Shown here in pieces: positions 17,001 to 26,715 of a DNA stretch of 64,000 bases. The notes under the pieces were generated by a model. That model was not told the DNA's origin. It saw only the letters and a program-made list of their open reading frames with translations, and ran no database searches. The stretch's first letter is position 1. The number at the start of each line of letters is the position of its first letter. The DNA comes from Shewanella sp. Choline-02u-19. Lineage in GTDB: Bacteria; Pseudomonadota; Gammaproteobacteria; Enterobacterales; Shewanellaceae. A program made the translations under genes and the position numbers. Location of the stretch: assembly GCF_002836205.1 (NCBI RefSeq), contig NZ_PJBE01000012.1, forward strand, positions 682,001 through 746,000, read 5' to 3'.

Positions 17001-18365
17001 ATGTCCGTAATTCATACGTTAACCGTTGCTAAGTTTGGCGGTACCTCTGTTGCAGATTACGATGCTATGCATCGCTGTGCGGATATCATCATCAATAACA
17101 CCGCCACTAAAGTGGTGGTGGTGAGTGCTTCTAGTGGGGTGACTAATAAACTCGTTGCGCTAACCCAAGCTACAACAACGGATGAATATCGTAAGCAGTT
17201 AATTAAGCAGATAGCTTCTATTCAATATCAAATTCTCGATAGATTAGGGAACCCAAGTGATGTTGCTGCCAAAATTGATGCGGTACTCAGTCATATTTCA
17301 GATCTAGCTGAACGTCTAGTGCTAACTCGCCATAAGGCTGTTGTTGATGAGCTGTTGTCTCAAGGCGAAATGTGTTCATCGATTTTTTTTGCTGCAGTAT
17401 TACGAGAAAAAGGCGCTTCGGCCTCAGCATTTGATGTAAGGCAAGTGATGCGTACGGACAGTCACCATGGCCGTGCCGAACCACAAATTGAGGCGATATC
17501 TGAGCTTGCAGCGCTGTATTTAACCCCTCTATTAGCATCGCAAGTGATCGTGACTCAGGGGTTTATTGGTGCCGATGCTGAGGGGGCTACAACGACATTA
17601 GGCAGGGGCGGCAGTGACTATTCCGCTGCTCTACTTGCAGAAGCACTGCGTGCTACCTCGGTTGAGATTTGGACTGATGTTGCTGGGATCTATACTACGG
17701 ATCCAAGACTGGCCCCGAATGCTAAGCCTATACCTGAGATAAGTTTTAATGAAGCGGCAGAGATGGCCACGTTTGGTGCCAAAGTGCTGCATCCTGCCAC
17801 TATTTTGCCCGCAGTACGCCAAAAAATCCAAGTCTTTGTAGGATCTAGCTGGGCACCAGAGCAAGGAGGTACCTGGATCCGACATCAGGTGTCTGACGAG
17901 CCAGTTTATCGCGCAGTTGCCGTAAGACGAGATCAAACATTATTGAATCTGCACAGCTTGCAAATGCTACACGCACAAGGCTTTTTAGCGGAGACGTTTG
18001 CAACGTTGGCACGGCATAAAATCAGTGTTGATCTCATCACCACCTCTGAAGTGAATGTGGCGTTAACACTCGATAAAACCGGCTCTGACTCGAGTGGTAA
18101 CGGTCTGTTAAGTGAGCCTTTACTGCAAGAACTCTCTCAGCATTGCCGCGTGCGGGTAGAAGACGGTTTGGCATTAGTGGCTGTGATTGGTAATAGAATC
18201 GCTTCAACGGCGGGGGTATGTCGCCGGGTGTTTGAAGTATTAGAGCCGCATAACGTTCGAATGATCTGCCAAGGTGCGAGCCCTCATAATCTGTGTGTAT
18301 TGGTTGAAGAGGCAGAAGCTGCAGATGTTATTCGTGCTTTGCATGAAAACCTGTTTGAATCTTAA
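17001..18365 (+). CDS. lysC: Lysine-sensitive aspartokinase III
   Basis: 454 residues. I place the start at ATG 17001 (MSVIHTLTVAKFGGTSV) because GGAGG lies at a proper distance just upstream and family members start near KFGGTS; a longer GTG-start frame from 16974 is unlikely. The kinase domain covers about 1-285 with KFGGTSVADYDAM and TTLGRGGSDYSAALLA, and the C-terminal part has two ACT domains that bind lysine. It phosphorylates aspartate at the first step of lysine, threonine and methionine synthesis. It lies below a lysine riboswitch, so it is controlled by lysine at both RNA and enzyme level. Confidence 0.95.
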   Translation: MSVIHTLTVAKFGGTSVADYDAMHRCADIIINNTATKVVVVSASSGVTNKLVALTQATTTDEYRKQLIKQIASIQYQILDRLGNPSDVAAKIDAVLSHISDLAERLVLTRHKAVVDELLSQGEMCSSIFFAAVLREKGASASAFDVRQVMRTDSHHGRAEPQIEAISELAALYLTPLLASQVIVTQGFIGADAEGATTTLGRGGSDYSAALLAEALRATSVEIWTDVAGIYTTDPRLAPNAKPIPEISFNEAAEMATFGAKVLHPATILPAVRQKIQVFVGSSWAPEQGGTWIRHQVSDEPVYRAVAVRRDQTLLNLHSLQMLHAQGFLAETFATLARHKISVDLITTSEVNVALTLDKTGSDSSGNGLLSEPLLQELSQHCRVRVEDGLALVAVIGNRIASTAGVCRRVFEVLEPHNVRMICQGASPHNLCVLVEEAEAADVIRALHENLFES

Positions 18366-18394
18366 TTACTGTTTACCCAAGGAATAGACTGCAC

Positions 18395-19504
18395 ATGATG
18401 CAATTTACCCAATCTAGCTTAATCGTTGGAGAACTGGCGACGGGGCAAGAATTGAGAGTGCCTGTGTATCATCTGGCCGCAAAAGATCCATCTGCGCCAA
18501 AAGTGTTTTTGCAAGCGAATGTTCATGGAGCAGAAGTGCAAGGCAACGCAGTGATATTCCAGCTGATGAAACAGTTGGAAGCTATGGATGTTCGGGGGGA
18601 GATCACCTTACTGCCGCTGGCAAATCCATTAGGTATCAATCAAAAGAGTGGTGAATTTACGCTAGGCCGTTTTGATCCTATCACCGGTGTTAATTGGAAC
18701 AGAGAATATTTAGATCACCAGATAGATATCCCAAATTGGTACTCAGAGCATTGCCATTTAAGTGATGAATTGCTCAACCAAGCCTTTAGGCTACAGCTTA
18801 TAGCGTCTTGCCAGGCTCACTTGGCGAACCCTTGGGGGGTGACAACGGGTAAAAGACTGGCTATAAGCTTACAAATGTTGGCGCATCAAGCGGACATAGT
18901 GATTGACCTACATACCGGGCCTAAGTCTTGTAAGCATCTTTATTGCCCTGAATACGCACAAAGTTCCGCTAAATTCTTCTCGATCCCTTATAGCTTAATT
19001 ATGCCTAATAGTTTTGGTGGCGCGATGGATGAAGCCGCATTCTGTCCATGGTGGGAGTTGGTGGAGTATGCCGCAACACAAGAGCGAGAATTGAATGTAG
19101 CAGTGTCGGCTTTTACATTGGAACTGGCGAGCCAAGAGCGTATCGATATGGATGACGCCCGAGAAGATGCACTGGGGATTTTAGCCTATTTGAGTCATCG
19201 AGGCGTGATGGCTGATCAAGTGGCTCCTGCGGTAATGGCACGTTATGGCTGCTTACTGAAAGACTACAAAAAATACCACTCACCGAAAGGCGGTATGGTT
19301 GAGTATTTAGCGCAACCCGGCGAACCGTTAAAAGCTAATCAACCTCTGGCCAATATATTAAGGCTTGATTGTTATGGCACTGAAGAGGAGTTAACCCCGC
19401 TATACCTCGAACAAGATTGTGTGCCTATCCTCCACTTTGCTTCTGCTTCAGTCTATCAAGGGACTGAGCTATACAAGCTGATGACCAATGTGTTTGATTT
19501 GTAG
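18395..19504 (+). CDS. Succinylglutamate desuccinylase/aspartoacylase-family zinc hydrolase
   Basis: 369 residues of the AstE/AspA branch of M14-like metal hydrolases. Zinc ligands are visible as H44 and E47 in NVHGAEVQGN and H173 in VIDLHTGP; FTLELASQE later resembles the segment with the catalytic glutamate. Such enzymes remove acyl groups from N-acyl amino acids or related amides. The start is ATG 18395, with AAGGAATAG upstream. Only 29 bases separate it from lysC and there is no terminator between them, so it is likely co-transcribed under the lysine riboswitch. That suggests a substrate connected with lysine or aspartate metabolism; the actual substrate is unknown. Confidence 0.88.
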   Translation: MMQFTQSSLIVGELATGQELRVPVYHLAAKDPSAPKVFLQANVHGAEVQGNAVIFQLMKQLEAMDVRGEITLLPLANPLGINQKSGEFTLGRFDPITGVNWNREYLDHQIDIPNWYSEHCHLSDELLNQAFRLQLIASCQAHLANPWGVTTGKRLAISLQMLAHQADIVIDLHTGPKSCKHLYCPEYAQSSAKFFSIPYSLIMPNSFGGAMDEAAFCPWWELVEYAATQERELNVAVSAFTLELASQERIDMDDAREDALGILAYLSHRGVMADQVAPAVMARYGCLLKDYKKYHSPKGGMVEYLAQPGEPLKANQPLANILRLDCYGTEEELTPLYLEQDCVPILHFASASVYQGTELYKLMTNVFDL

Positions 19505-19552
19505 AAAGCTAAATCAGCAAAGGTTAGTCAATTGGATGAGTTAATAAGCAAT

Positions 19553-19580
19553 AAAAAAGGGAGCCACTGGCTCCCTTTTT
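19553..19580. terminator. Bidirectional terminator between the deacylase and subtilase genes
   Basis: AAAAAAGGGAGCC and GGCTCCCTTTTT form a strong stem around a short loop between two convergent genes, with A and T runs that serve both directions. Confidence 0.88.
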
Positions 19581-19597
19581 ACTTTTTAGATTACAAC

Positions 19598-22500
19598 TTA
19601 CTTGTTACGACGACGTAGTGCCGCAAACGGAAGTAGTACTAGTGCTAACCAACCTAATGAACCGCCAGAAGTTTTTTCTTCTTTAGCTCTTATTGAGACA
19701 GTTGCAGTACCTGCTTCGCTTGAAAGTACACCGTCGGAAGCGACAACAGAGAATACAAGATCTCCAACATTTGAAGGTGCTGTAAATACGATTGATGCCC
19801 CGCTATTTGTAAATGTTACAGCTGTACCTGCTGTTTGGGTCCAAGTGTAGGTTAAATCATCACCGTCTACATCTTGACTTTTAGCCGTGGCAGTAACAAC
19901 AGAATCTGCAAGAGCTATAGTCTCTGATGGACTGACAGTAGGTGCGTCGTTAATGTTGGTAACAGTGATAGTCGCTTTTGTTGCTTCAGTCATGCTGCCA
20001 TCTTCATCTTCTGCTGTATAGGTAAAGCTATCAGTACCAAAGAAATCATCATTTGGCGTATAAGTAGCTATGCCATCTGCTGCGATAGTGACTTTACCAT
20101 TTGCAGGTTCTTCAACGACAACAGCTTTCGAGAACATACCTGCTGGCATAACATCGATAATGCGTTGAGCATTAGCTGTCATACCGTCACCAGTAATTGA
20201 AGCGCGAGCTACTTTTTGGTCCATAGTGTCATTTTCTAATACATTGAAATCAACAGTACCTTCTTCTTCAACTTCAGCCATATCAACTTGACCTGCGTTG
20301 AATGTTGTTGCTTTAACCATGTAGTTAACTTCAACACTACCAGCGGCAGTGCTAGTTAGATCAACGTAGTCACCGGCAGTAACAGATCCGCCTTCACCGT
20401 TGTAATGGTATGTAGTACCCACTGAACCACCGATGTTTTCGGCACCAATAGTGACGTTAGCTGGCATTGTTGGCACGGCAAAGTAGTTAAATGAAACTGT
20501 TTCAGTGTCGCCTGTTTTGATCCAAATGCTGAAGCTATATTTATCGCCAGATGCATCTGCATATAGCTGAGCATCTTTCCATTCAACTACAATCCAAGTA
20601 TCTGTAGCTGTAGTGACAAATTGGATACCCAATTCACCGCCACCAGTATCAGTCGCTGTGCCATCTGATAAGTCAAAGTCAGACCAGAATGGCGCTAGGA
20701 TGTTATTTGGATTTGCGCTATCAGGTAGCTCTTTGTTGTTCCAAGTTCCAGATGTTGTACCACCACCAACAAGTGCTATACCGTTATCAGAGATAGTAAT
20801 CTGAGTATAAGTTGCACCGTTATATTGATATTCTGGAGTATTGAAAGTAAATGATTTTTCATCACAACCTTCAGTACAAGCTGGAACGTAAGCTAAGTCG
20901 AGATCAAAGATACTTGGGAAAGTGCCAGTACCACTGGTTGTTCCCATTTCAGGTAAATCTAGGCTACCAACCCAAGTTACCAATCCGAGCTCTTCATTAA
21001 TTTCTAAACCATTCTGAGTAGCACCATTTTTGGTAATAGTGACATCGTCAGCAGAAGTTAATGCAGTCCCTTCAGGAGCGTAAGCGTTAACCGTTACAGT
21101 GTTTTTAAATACTGAGTTGTTAACAGTTACTTTAATTGGGAATTCATCGCTTGCTTTGATATCTGTTGCGGTGGTGACAGCAGAGATGAGAGATGAATCA
21201 CTAGACTCTTTTGCCATTACAGCTAAAGGTAGGTGAGCATCTTGTTTGCCATCATCGCTCTTGATCATAACGTTGCCGAAGATCCAAGAACCATATTCAG
21301 TAAAGGTTGAGTCAACAGTCACTGTAAAGGTCGCTGATGCACCAGCTTCAAGCGCTAGGCTAGTTGGAGATACAGATATACCTGCACTATCCGTTGCAGC
21401 AGAAAGAGTCCAAGAGGTTTTTTCATCGCTCTTATTGTATACAGTACGAGTAAAGGTACATGGACCAACACAAGAGTCTGCAGCAATAGAAGGCTTGTCG
21501 AATGTCAGTACAGCTTTAGCTGCCGCATCTAAATCCATACGACCAGCGCCCATAGCAAAAGGTGATGCTGGTGTTATTGCGTCGTCATCTAAAATCCCTT
21601 CCATCTTAGCAGTAGATGTAAGAGCAGTTTTGATGTCGTTCGCAGTCCAATCTGGATGTAGTTGAGCCATTAACGCTGCAGCACCTGCAACATGTGGGCT
21701 AGCCATACTTGTACCAGATATCATGTTGAAATCTTCTCCACCATCATCTGGAGAGAATGCAGACAGAATGTCTGTTCCTGGTGCCGCTAGATCAGGCTTA
21801 AGGATGTTCTCATTGCCGTTTGGACCACGTGAGCTTGTTGCTGCAATTGTGTCAGCTAGTGACTTAGCCACAATTCGCTGAACTTCTGCAGAGATAGTAC
21901 CTGAAGCCGCTTCTGATTCCAGTATGCCCTCACCATCTTCTTGAGAGATCATGACTGCTGGTAAAGTTGCATCCGGCATGAACATGCTAATTGGTGCGCC
22001 AGGTTTGCTGTTATAAACAACCATAGCTTCTGCGCCAGCCGCTTCTGCGTTTGCAGCTTTATCAGAAAATGCACATGTACCGCGAGAAATTAACGCGATG
22101 CCGCCTTTGAATGCATCTGCGTCAAACGCTGTACAACCTTCAAAGTTATCAGCATCGACAGTCATTGATGCAATAATAGGTAGAGTGATATCCGTTTCGA
22201 GGAGACCGTTATTGCCTTCAATCGCGAGTAATTCATCACCACCGGCATTAAAGCCATTGGCGAAGAAACGACCAGTAGTGCTGTTAGCTACCGTTATGCC
22301 AGATTCGATACAAGCAGGGCAACCAATTGTTTTTGCGCCGTTACCATCGTTACCAGCAGCTGATACAACTACGATACCCGCAGCTTCAGCCGCTTCAAAC
22401 ATTGTCTTATAAGGACTGTTTGCTGGATCGCCGCCTGCACCGCCACCCCAAGAGTTGTTAATGACATCTGCGCCATCGTTGACGGCATGCTCAAGTGCTT

Positions 22501-23449
22501 CCATCAACATGATGTTTGAACCTGAACCACCAGAACAATCAGCTTTAGAATAAAGAGCTTTGTATGCCATTAAGTATGCAGCAGGTGCAACGCCAGATAG
22601 CGTTACGTTAACATCTTTAAATGTTGTTTTGACTTTATTACCAACAGCTGTACCCGCTACGTGAGTACCATGACCACCAAAACCTAGTGGGCTCATATAT
22701 TCATCAGGACATACAGCGAAGGTTGGTTGTGACCAACGTGCCACAATTAGTTTGTTGTTACAAAAAGTGGTGTCAACCGTTGAGCAGTAATCGTCTGTTG
22801 GCATTGCCCCTGTTGGAGCTTCAAAACCAGTATCTGCAAACATTGGATTTTCTGGACGTATACCGCCATCAATGACAGCGACTTTGATGCCTTTACCTGC
22901 ATTTTCCATACCCTCTACAGCTGTCCACATTGCTTGGCTGTTGATGACTTCGTGAGATGCATCCATGTTAATTTCATACATGGCTTCAGGGTAAACAGCT
23001 TTAACGCCAGGAACTGCCATGAGTTGATCAATTGACAAGCCTTGACCGACAACAGTTACACCGTTGAATAATGTTTTGAATTGGCGTTCAACTTTAGTGT
23101 TGGCTGATACTTTTGATAGCGCAGAAGTAAATTTGCTCTGCTCTTGAACTAGATGGCTTGAATAAGACTGAGCTTGTGATGATTGAACATTAATCTTCTG
23201 CCCTTTCTTTGCCGGTGCTGTTGCTGCAAGTTTTGAAATGCCGCCTTTGTACATAGAAAGTGAAGGTGATTCTAATTCAATGATGAACCTTTGAGGCGCA
23301 ACTTGGCTTGGTGCTGACTGAGATTTCTTATACTGATCAGCAGAAAGAATTTCAGGAGCGTAAGACTTTGCTGTGTACTGTGTGTTTGCAGCGATTGCTG
23401 TACTGGAAATTAGCACAGCCGATATGGCTATTGATAGTTTTGTTTTCAC
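19598..23449 (-). CDS. Large secreted subtilisin-family serine peptidase with GlyGly-CTERM tail
   Basis: 1283 residues from a GTG start at 23449, chosen because AAGGAAAA lies 6-9 bases upstream and the frame then begins with a signal peptide (VKTKLSIAISAVLISS); the longer ATG frame to 23491 lacks this fit. An inhibitor-like propeptide (about 40-160) precedes the S8 domain with triad D194 (VAVIDGG), H260 (GHGTHVAG) and S581 (SGTSMASPH). A PA domain is inserted at about 395-520. The C-terminal half has beta-sandwich and cadherin-like repeats (GTDSFTYTAEDEDG). It ends GGSLGWLALVLLPFAALRRR, a GlyGly-CTERM signal processed by rhombosortase. Role: an extracellular, surface-released protease. Confidence 0.95.
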   Translation of the reverse strand: MKTKLSIAISAVLISSTAIAANTQYTAKSYAPEILSADQYKKSQSAPSQVAPQRFIIELESPSLSMYKGGISKLAATAPAKKGQKINVQSSQAQSYSSHLVQEQSKFTSALSKVSANTKVERQFKTLFNGVTVVGQGLSIDQLMAVPGVKAVYPEAMYEINMDASHEVINSQAMWTAVEGMENAGKGIKVAVIDGGIRPENPMFADTGFEAPTGAMPTDDYCSTVDTTFCNNKLIVARWSQPTFAVCPDEYMSPLGFGGHGTHVAGTAVGNKVKTTFKDVNVTLSGVAPAAYLMAYKALYSKADCSGGSGSNIMLMEALEHAVNDGADVINNSWGGGAGGDPANSPYKTMFEAAEAAGIVVVSAAGNDGNGAKTIGCPACIESGITVANSTTGRFFANGFNAGGDELLAIEGNNGLLETDITLPIIASMTVDADNFEGCTAFDADAFKGGIALISRGTCAFSDKAANAEAAGAEAMVVYNSKPGAPISMFMPDATLPAVMISQEDGEGILESEAASGTISAEVQRIVAKSLADTIAATSSRGPNGNENILKPDLAAPGTDILSAFSPDDGGEDFNMISGTSMASPHVAGAAALMAQLHPDWTANDIKTALTSTAKMEGILDDDAITPASPFAMGAGRMDLDAAAKAVLTFDKPSIAADSCVGPCTFTRTVYNKSDEKTSWTLSAATDSAGISVSPTSLALEAGASATFTVTVDSTFTEYGSWIFGNVMIKSDDGKQDAHLPLAVMAKESSDSSLISAVTTATDIKASDEFPIKVTVNNSVFKNTVTVNAYAPEGTALTSADDVTITKNGATQNGLEINEELGLVTWVGSLDLPEMGTTSGTGTFPSIFDLDLAYVPACTEGCDEKSFTFNTPEYQYNGATYTQITISDNGIALVGGGTTSGTWNNKELPDSANPNNILAPFWSDFDLSDGTATDTGGGELGIQFVTTATDTWIVVEWKDAQLYADASGDKYSFSIWIKTGDTETVSFNYFAVPTMPANVTIGAENIGGSVGTTYHYNGEGGSVTAGDYVDLTSTAAGSVEVNYMVKATTFNAGQVDMAEVEEEGTVDFNVLENDTMDQKVARASITGDGMTANAQRIIDVMPAGMFSKAVVVEEPANGKVTIAADGIATYTPNDDFFGTDSFTYTAEDEDGSMTEATKATITVTNINDAPTVSPSETIALADSVVTATAKSQDVDGDDLTYTWTQTAGTAVTFTNSGASIVFTAPSNVGDLVFSVVASDGVLSSEAGTATVSIRAKEEKTSGGSLGWLALVLLPFAALRRRNK

Positions 23450-24072
23450 AACGATTTTCCTTGTCAATTGGTCAACTTCCAAAACCATCATGGGCTTCGG
23501 TTATTTTTATTTTGTATTGATTTTTCGCCCACTTCATAGAGTGGAGTTAGCCGTTGTAGCACAAAAGATTCACTTTGGTAACAAATGTATCTAAAAATAT
23601 CACTTTATGTTGCCAGTATGGTGTATTTGGCTGGTTATTTGACCGCTATAGGCAGCCGTAGTGCTTAACCATAGGAGCCGTGGGATTTTTATAACTTAGT
23701 CGGTATGGTATTAAGTGATGACATAATCCATGTTAATGATGAAATGTAATGATTTCTCAGCAGGTTGTAATGTTTTATTTACAAAGTAGGCGTTATGACG
23801 CTCATTAAATGTCGTCTCAACGCTCTAATTTAGTGTAATAAACTTTGCATTGGAGTAGGGGCAATTCTTTGCAATTGAATATGTTTTTCTATTGTTGAAG
23901 GCCACGATGTGAATCACTTTATTGAAGAATTTTAAGTGAGCAATGGGTTCTTCAAGTGAGTTGTTTTAATGCGTTTGAGTTGTGGGCCGTTAGCTGTTTT
24001 GTATTGGACCATGCTTAATAGCGCATAGTATCATCTCGATATATGCGGCTATTATTTAGCTAGCTGTCATTA
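23450..24072. other. Intergenic region upstream of the subtilase gene
   Basis: About 620 AT-rich bases between the reverse-strand subtilase and asnC genes. It must contain the subtilase promoter. I see no open frame, terminator hairpin or clear operator. Confidence 0.4.
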
Positions 24073-24534
24073 TTAAGGCTTTACCGCTCTAACTATTGGA
24101 TTTTGTAGGCTAATGAGGGTTTCGGTAGATTGGATTTCATCAATCGATTGAATGCGATTAATGAGTACATGCTGCAGGGCATCGATAGATTGGCACATCA
24201 CTTTGACAAACACGCTGTAATTACCCGTAGTGTAATACGCTTCAACCACTTCCTCTAGCGCATTTAACTTTGAAATCGCGGCAGGGTAATCACCCGCGCT
24301 TTTCAAATTAATGCCGATAAAACAACAGACATCATAGCCAAGTGCTTTAGGGTTAACCGTAATTTGTGCTCCTGTGATAATTCCGGCTTGTTTCATTTTT
24401 TCGACGCGAACATGGATGGTGCCAGCACTCACACCAAAGCGTTTGGCAAGCTCAGCAAAGGGGGTTCGCGCTTCTTTCATCAGTGCAGAAAGGATCTGGT
24501 TGTCGAGTGAATCTCTTTGAAATGAGGTTTCCAT
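24073..24534 (-). CDS. asnC: Lrp/AsnC-family transcriptional regulator AsnC
   Basis: 153 residues, very close in sequence to E. coli AsnC. The N-terminal helix-turn-helix region reads AELAKRFGVSAGTIHVRVEKMKQAG and is nearly identical to the enterobacterial protein; in the C-terminal RAM domain, EAYYTTGNYSVFVKVMC and DEIQSTETLISLQNP are the ligand-binding and oligomer parts. AsnC responds to asparagine and in E. coli controls asnA. Here no asnA is adjacent, so its target is elsewhere or differs. It is followed in the reverse direction only by a long gap; rluA lies upstream on the same strand at 90 bases. Confidence 0.93.
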   Translation of the reverse strand: METSFQRDSLDNQILSALMKEARTPFAELAKRFGVSAGTIHVRVEKMKQAGIITGAQITVNPKALGYDVCCFIGINLKSAGDYPAAISKLNALEEVVEAYYTTGNYSVFVKVMCQSIDALQHVLINRIQSIDEIQSTETLISLQNPIVRAVKP

Positions 24535-24623
24535 AATAAATACGCATATTTTTTAAAGTGAATTAAAACAATTTACGTATTTTTATATTGATAATCTAGT
24601 CTTTTCAGTATTTCCCTAAGGAT

Positions 24624-25301
24624 TTACTGTTCTGCTTCCGCCGACATAAAAGGTGTTTCACAGCTAAATGTCATTGGCTCTTTCGAGTATGGATGAGTAA
24701 TGGTTAGCGATTGGGCATGCAGTAATAAGCGTGGTGCTAAACGTTTTGCTAAAGGGTCCGCGTAGAAGTTATCACCCAAAATCGGATGACCTAGCGCCAT
24801 CATATGCACTCGTAGCTGATGAGAGCGACCGGTGATGGGGGTGAGCTTTACCAGTGTTGAGCGCTTGGCACGGCTGATAACCTCATAATGAGTTTGTGAT
24901 GCCTTGCCAATTTGATGATCAACCTTTTGCTTAGGTCGATTAGGCCAGTCGCAAATCAAAGGTAGGTTAACGGTGCCAGTGTCGGCTTTTACATGACCTG
25001 CAACGCGCGCATAGTAAGTTTTTGCGGTTTCTCTGTCTCTAAACTGTCGCTTTAATTCAGATTCAGCGCTGCGCAGCAGCGCTACCACAATGACGCCTGA
25101 GGTGGCCATATCAAGTCGATGCACTATCTTAGCGTCTGGATATTCGGCGAGTACACGGCTATAGGTACTATCATGATGTTCAGCCGCGCGACCAGGCACC
25201 GACAATAAGCCTGAAGGCTTGTTGAGCACCATAATATCTTTGTCTTGGTGCAAAATGTCGAGCCAAGGCGATGTGGGCGGAGCATATACGAAATCAGTCA
25301 T
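24624..25301 (-). CDS. rluA: Dual-specificity RNA pseudouridine synthase RluA
   Basis: 225 residues, close in length and sequence to E. coli RluA, which makes pseudouridine at 23S rRNA position 746 and tRNA position 32. The catalytic D64 is in HRLDMATSG; KPSGLLSVPGR near residue 28, LPLICDWPNRPKQKV and PITGRSHQLRVHM are family hallmarks. There is no S4 domain, as expected for this member. AAAGG precedes the ATG at 25301. It is on the same strand as asnC. Confidence 0.94.
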   Translation of the reverse strand: MTDFVYAPPTSPWLDILHQDKDIMVLNKPSGLLSVPGRAAEHHDSTYSRVLAEYPDAKIVHRLDMATSGVIVVALLRSAESELKRQFRDRETAKTYYARVAGHVKADTGTVNLPLICDWPNRPKQKVDHQIGKASQTHYEVISRAKRSTLVKLTPITGRSHQLRVHMMALGHPILGDNFYADPLAKRLAPRLLLHAQSLTITHPYSKEPMTFSCETPFMSAEAEQ

Positions 25302-25472
25302 GGTAGAACCTTTTTAAAAATGCGCCGCAAAGATACCTCTTTGGCTGTTCTCCATGCAAGCAGATTCACCCTGAAATATCATAAAGGGGTCATAATACGC
25401 AGATATGTAGGGCATGGCTGTGCTTGAGGGGCGTTAACGTAACAGTACCGATTGACGCCAAAGGAGGAAGGC

Positions 25473-25763
25473 TTAAGAGAACCCATGACCGTTGACGTGC
25501 ATGATGCAAAAAGTCCATACCACGAAGGCAAGTGAACAATGCACGAGTGCATAGAAAGATTGATCGAGTCGGCCCATACTTCTGGCATCCCATATAAGTA
25601 TCAGGTGCAATAATATGACCAGTGGAAATAGGGCTAATAGTGGATAAAGGCTATAGGTACTGGCATCACCAAATACTAAGCGACTTAATAGTGCCCATAC
25701 AACCATGGCCCCGGTAATAATCGGAGGTGCAGCAACGCGGTAGTGTTCAGGGTATGGAAACAT
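25473..25763 (-). CDS. Small inner-membrane protein of unknown function
   Basis: 96 residues with three likely membrane helices (about 12-31, 40-58 and 70-88): PPIITGAMVVWALLSRLVF, LYPLLALFPLVILLHLILIW and ALVHCSLAFVVWTFCIM. AAAGGA lies upstream of the ATG, though at a slightly long spacing. It starts 27 bases after the stop of the methyltransferase gene on the same strand and so is probably the last gene of a three-gene unit with 26305-26715 and 25791-26330. I do not recognise the family. Confidence 0.6.
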   Translation of the reverse strand: MFPYPEHYRVAAPPIITGAMVVWALLSRLVFGDASTYSLYPLLALFPLVILLHLILIWDARSMGRLDQSFYALVHCSLAFVVWTFCIMHVNGHGFS

Positions 25764-25790
25764 AAATTGCTATCAATCCTTTAGCAGTGC

Positions 25791-26330
25791 TTACAGAGGT
25801 TTTTGCGCGATTATCTGCGCTTTATAACTTGCGTTGGTTAATTCACCAAGCAGACCCTCAGAGTAATGTAGGCAGCGCCAGTTAGCAAATAAAGCTTTCA
25901 ATTCACCGGTTTTTAATAAGAAATTTGGATTGCGTGGTCTACCGATGGTGGCTTGTTGGGTGGTAAATGTTTCGTAGATAATGAGGCCTCCAGGCTTTAT
26001 AGCATCCATTATCTGTGAGAAGAGTGGCCGGTGTAAGTAGTTAAAGGCCACGATTACATCATAAGTGTTAGCAGGCAGAGTGTGCGCGTCGTCAGCTTCT
26101 AGATCCCATTGCAATAACTCGACTTCTGCAGTGTTATCACTCAGCTGAAGCCTGTTTAAATCGCGATCTAAATAGGTAACGTGGCAACCTTGCTGCGCAA
26201 ACCAGTTGCCATTTCGACCGGTGCCACAGGCTAAGTCAAGCACATGGCTACTGGCGGCGACAAAGTCTTTTAGTTCAGTAAACTGGCTAATTAGCGGTGC
26301 GGCATTAGCCTTTAACTTCTTTTTTTCCAT
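25791..26330 (-). CDS. Class I SAM-dependent methyltransferase (TehB-like)
   Basis: 179 residues if started at ATG 26330 (MEKKKLKANAAPL). This start overlaps the end of the preceding gene by 26 bases, fitting translational coupling; the longer frame to 26408 would run deeply into that gene. The SAM-binding motif I is VLDLACGTGRNG, with LDRDLNRL as the acidic loop and YDVIVAFNYLHR and GGLIIYETFT as motifs II and III. The layout resembles TehB and similar small-molecule methyltransferases. The substrate cannot be read from the sequence. Confidence 0.85.
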   Translation of the reverse strand: MEKKKLKANAAPLISQFTELKDFVAASSHVLDLACGTGRNGNWFAQQGCHVTYLDRDLNRLQLSDNTAEVELLQWDLEADDAHTLPANTYDVIVAFNYLHRPLFSQIMDAIKPGGLIIYETFTTQQATIGRPRNPNFLLKTGELKALFANWRCLHYSEGLLGELTNASYKAQIIAQKPL

Positions 26331-26715
26331 CAATTCTGCGTCCGTGTACGATTGAAAAGTGTCTGAGGCTTGCGGGCCCGTGGGAGACAATAACCGACAA
26401 TAACACAACCGTGATCAGCAGTTCAGGTTTATAAGTGGCAAAAGGGATGAATAGGCAGAGCAGTCCTAGTTTAACAACTGTGAGTACACCTTTTAATTGA
26501 ATGAGCCAGCGCCAGTCACGAACGACTTCCCACAACATCATTGCGGCCCCCGTGCTCATGGCCATAATCCAGTAAACGAGCCATTGATCTTGGGGGACGT
26601 GCATCAAAATGCCACCGCCCGCACCCGTGACCCCTAAAATATGGATGGCACGTAATGTGGTTTTGGAAAAACGTTGGACCAAAAATTGTTTTTCTGAGAG
26701 TGCTTTTCTAGCCAT
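26305..26715 (-). CDS. Small membrane protein, first gene of a three-gene unit
   Basis: 136 residues with about four hydrophobic segments: HILGVTGAGGGILMHV, WLVYWIMAMSTGAAMMLWEVV, VLTVVKLGLLCLFIPF and LLITVVLLSVIVSHGP. It ends in a charged tail (HGRRIDGKKEVKG) whose codons overlap the start of the methyltransferase gene. AAAGGAG lies about 13 bases before the ATG. The conserved glycines and the HGP motif before the tail recall small conserved inner-membrane proteins, but I cannot name the family. Confidence 0.65.
   Translation of the reverse strand: MARKALSEKQFLVQRFSKTTLRAIHILGVTGAGGGILMHVPQDQWLVYWIMAMSTGAAMMLWEVVRDWRWLIQLKGVLTVVKLGLLCLFIPFATYKPELLITVVLLSVIVSHGPASLRHFSIVHGRRIDGKKEVKG

Noticed and set aside
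25379..25593. Two overlapping reverse ORFs of 67-69 codons before rluA
   Set aside because: They overlap the end of the better-supported membrane protein gene in other frames.
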